Below are positions 5,560 through 6,880 of a stretch of DNA of 6,880 bases, in pieces; position 1 is the first letter of the stretch; each line of letters opens with the position of its first letter. Location of the stretch: NCBI GenBank assembly GCA_023459495.1, contig JAEWTL010000012.1, forward strand, positions 1 through 6,880, in the 5' to 3' direction. The position numbers and the translations under genes are program-made. The notes under the pieces were generated by a model. It was given only the letters and a program-made list of their open reading frames with translations. It searched no databases and was not told the origin of the DNA. Origin of the DNA: Bacillota bacterium. GTDB lineage: Bacteria > Bacillota > Clostridia > Christensenellales > SZUA-584.

Positions 5560-5952
5560 ATGTCATGCAAAATTATTGCTATTATCAATGAAAAAGGTGG
5601 CGTAGGTAAAACTGCCACAGCCACTACCCTTGCCTATCTTCTGTCCAAGAAAGGTCATCGCACCGCCCTGATCGACTTTGATGGTCAAGGGCATTCAAGT
5701 ATTATCTTCGGTGTGAATAACACTAACAAACTGGATATTACAATCAATACCCTATTACGCAGGATTGTTGAGGATGAACCTCTCCCCTCACTCGAAAACT
5801 ACATAGTCAAAACCGAGTGTGGGGTTGACTTGATTCCGTCCAACACCCAACTTTTCACCTTAGAACGAAACCTCTGCAACGTCGATTTTCGTGAACACAT
5901 CTTAAGGAGGTGGCATCTTGAGCAAAGTGACCTTTCTTGCCGACCTGTATAA
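5560..5952 (+). CDS. ParA/Soj-type ATPase, C-terminally truncated
   Basis: N-terminal half of a ParA-family partition ATPase, used by plasmids and conjugative elements for segregation or stabilisation. It shows the deviant Walker A EKGGVGKTA (residues 11-19, with Lys 12 and Lys 17) and the A' motif LIDFDGQGHSS (residues 37-47; the usual Pro of DPQG is Gly here). The ORF has 130 residues, about half the usual 250-280, and lacks Walker B and all downstream motifs. Family-like sequence stops near FREHIL (residue ~115, base ~5903); the last 15 residues (RRWHLEQ...) are a read-through of the ribosome binding site and start of the next gene. AGGAGG (5546-5551) precedes the ATG by 8 bases. The protein is probably inactive as an ATPase. 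Family secure, function doubtful. Confidence 0.85.
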   Translation: MSCKIIAIINEKGGVGKTATATTLAYLLSKKGHRTALIDFDGQGHSSIIFGVNNTNKLDITINTLLRRIVEDEPLPSLENYIVKTECGVDLIPSNTQLFTLERNLCNVDFREHILRRWHLEQSDLSCRPV

Positions 5953-6880
5953 AACGTCGGTGCAGGAATACACGAAAAACCCTGCGGAGTGGAAAGGTTT
6001 GCTGTCCTGTATGGCAAAGTATTATAAACGCTCTTTCGATAACGCCGTTCTGATTTACGCCCAACGCCCTGACGCAAGCCAGCTTGCCACCTTTGATGAA
6101 TGGCGCGACAGGCGGATTAATCGGAACATTAACCGGGGCGCAAAGGGCATCGCGGTCATTGACATGGATAATCCCACCGCCAGTCTCAAGCACCTGTTTG
6201 ACTTCATGGATACCAACGGTGACGAGCAGAGCTTCAAACAGGTTTTGAGCTATCTGTGGGAACTGGAGGAACAGTACAAGCCCAGCTTGCTGGTTAAATT
6301 CCATAAAAAATACCATACCCCTACCTCCAGCACACCGCTGTGCCTGTATAAGCTGGTACAGCAACGGGTACGTCAGGTTTTACCGAAGTACATGGAAAAC
6401 TTCAAAGTGCGAGATGAAAGCAGTATGCTTTACGGCGCACCTATTGAAGCGGTGAAAGCAGAATTTACGGAGCTTGTCACGGACAGCGTTGCCTACACTG
6501 TGTTTCAGAAATGCGGGCTTTCCGCAGAGCTGTTTGAAGAAAATGCCTTTGAAAATATCAGTCACTTTAACAGCTTGGAGCTTTTTATGGCAATGGGGAG
6601 CTGTACAGTGTCCCTTGCCAGACCGATCCTGAAAGAGATCCATCAGGAAATTCAGCAAATCAAAATTGAAAGGAGCCAAATTTATGAGAACCAAACCATT
6701 AATGAACCTCACTTACCGGCAGGGCGAGGACGGGATGCTGTACCCCAACCTGCAAATCTCGGAGAACGAGGAAACCGACCGGACGCCGGTGGGCAGATTC
6801 GGGAGCCTGTGGAAGAACTATATGCTGGAGAACCACCCACACCGCCTGTCGGAGTTGGTGGCACAGGGCAAAATCAACGA
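5918..6880 (+). CDS. Large ICE helicase-type protein, N-terminal part (runs off window)
   Basis: N-terminus of the very large Snf2-helicase/methylase-type protein found in Tn1549-like and related clostridial conjugative elements, with a role in element DNA processing that is not well defined. Hallmarks are TFLADLYKTSVQEY at the start, then AVLIYAQRPDASQL (about residues 43-56) and NRGAKGIAVID (about residues 73-83). Further along come LKHLFDFMDTN and, near residue 200, TDSVAYTVFQKCGL. It starts at TTG 5918-5920, chosen because AAGGAGG (5904-5910) lies 7 bases upstream and family similarity begins at residue 1; it overlaps the parA end by 35 bases. The frame is open for all 321 codons to the window edge. 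The helicase domains would be far downstream. From about 6684 the frame shares DNA with a tnpV-like gene, so it may be truncated there rather than complete. Family assignment is from memory of hallmark motifs. Confidence 0.75.
   Translation, partial: MSKVTFLADLYKTSVQEYTKNPAEWKGLLSCMAKYYKRSFDNAVLIYAQRPDASQLATFDEWRDRRINRNINRGAKGIAVIDMDNPTASLKHLFDFMDTNGDEQSFKQVLSYLWELEEQYKPSLLVKFHKKYHTPTSSTPLCLYKLVQQRVRQVLPKYMENFKVRDESSMLYGAPIEAVKAEFTELVTDSVAYTVFQKCGLSAELFEENAFENISHFNSLELFMAMGSCTVSLARPILKEIHQEIQQIKIERSQIYENQTINEPHLPAGRGRDAVPQPANLGERGNRPDAGGQIREPVEELYAGEPPTPPVGVGGTGQNQR
6684..6880 (+). CDS. tnpV: TnpV-like transposon-encoded protein, 5' part (runs off window)
   Basis: An ATG at 6684-6686 with AAAGGAG (6669-6675) 8 bases upstream opens a frame with no stop to the window edge (65 full codons). 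Its product matches the N-terminal pattern of TnpV proteins: LTYRQGEDGMLYPNL (residues 9-23), then PVGRFGSLWKNYM and a helical NHPHRLSELVAQGKI, equivalent to the family's P-x-G-x-x-G...YL..H....L...GKL. TnpV proteins are about 110-130 residues, carried by many clostridial transposons and conjugative elements, with no firmly known function. The gene lies in a different frame from the helicase ORF, which is also open here. Either tnpV follows a truncated helicase gene whose frame is open by chance, or the two truly overlap. Confidence 0.7.
   Translation, partial: MRTKPLMNLTYRQGEDGMLYPNLQISENEETDRTPVGRFGSLWKNYMLENHPHRLSELVAQGKIN

Larger units (their letters stand above)
5025..6880 (+). mobile_element. 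Left end of an integrative conjugative element or remnant
   Basis: From the tRNA-Leu junction to the window end, all coding sequence is of conjugative-element type: an excisionase-like HTH gene, a ParA gene, the N-terminus of a large ICE helicase-type protein and a tnpV-like gene, all on the plus strand. Coding DNA from about 5900 is visibly richer in G+C than the lipoprotein genes to the left. No integrase, relaxase or coupling protein is in view, and the shortened parA shows that the backbone is rearranged, so mobility cannot be claimed. Confidence 0.65.

Noticed and set aside
5799..6364. Overlapping minus-strand frames over parA and the helicase start
   Set aside because: They are shadows of coding plus-strand sequence and would need no-SD starts.
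1..6880. CRISPR array, rRNA genes or riboswitch
   Set aside because: No regularly spaced direct repeats, no rRNA-like stretch and no recognisable aptamer core was seen on either strand.

Overview
The window looks like chromosomal DNA of a low- to mid-GC member of the Clostridia (Bacillota). The grounds are AGGAGG-type ribosome binding sites, several short-signal lipoproteins, an IS21-type element and a conjugative-element backbone of a kind common in gut clostridia. The species cannot be named from the sequence. The window falls into three blocks.

Block 1 (1-979) is the right part of an IS21-family insertion sequence: most of istB, then two direct repeats typical of such an end. It abuts the 3' portion of an M23-type peptidoglycan hydrolase gene, which also carries a frameshift and is therefore a broken remnant.

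Block 2 (974-4973) is the apparent host segment. Two adjacent minus-strand paralogues encode about 400-residue lipoproteins of beta-propeller type. The downstream copy is intact; the upstream copy is split by a one-base frameshift. Divergent from them is a small CHAP-domain cell-wall amidase or endopeptidase gene interrupted by an in-frame TAG. It converges, across a perfect hairpin, on a third and unrelated small lipoprotein gene. Two hydrolase remnants beside surface lipoproteins suggest a decaying cell-envelope locus. About 400 bases without a clear gene follow, with a nested palindrome and a terminator, ending at the 3' part of a tRNA-Leu gene on the minus strand.

Block 3 (about 5025-6880) is the left end of an integrative conjugative element (ICE) or its remnant. 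The tRNA-Leu 3' fragment has the polarity expected of a displaced attachment site with the element to its right. After a 270-base leader come a small excisionase-like HTH gene, a ParA-type ATPase gene cut off after about 115 family-like residues, and the N-terminal part of a large ICE helicase-type protein. ParA runs directly into the ribosome binding site of the helicase gene, so the usual genes between them appear to be deleted. Near the right edge a tnpV-like gene starts in another frame inside the helicase reading frame, which also stays open to the window end.

I did not find a convincing new multi-gene system. The points most worth a second look are the tRNA-Leu attachment site, the parA/helicase deletion junction, the tnpV/helicase overlap, and the TAG-interrupted CHAP gene whose catalytic residues are otherwise intact.
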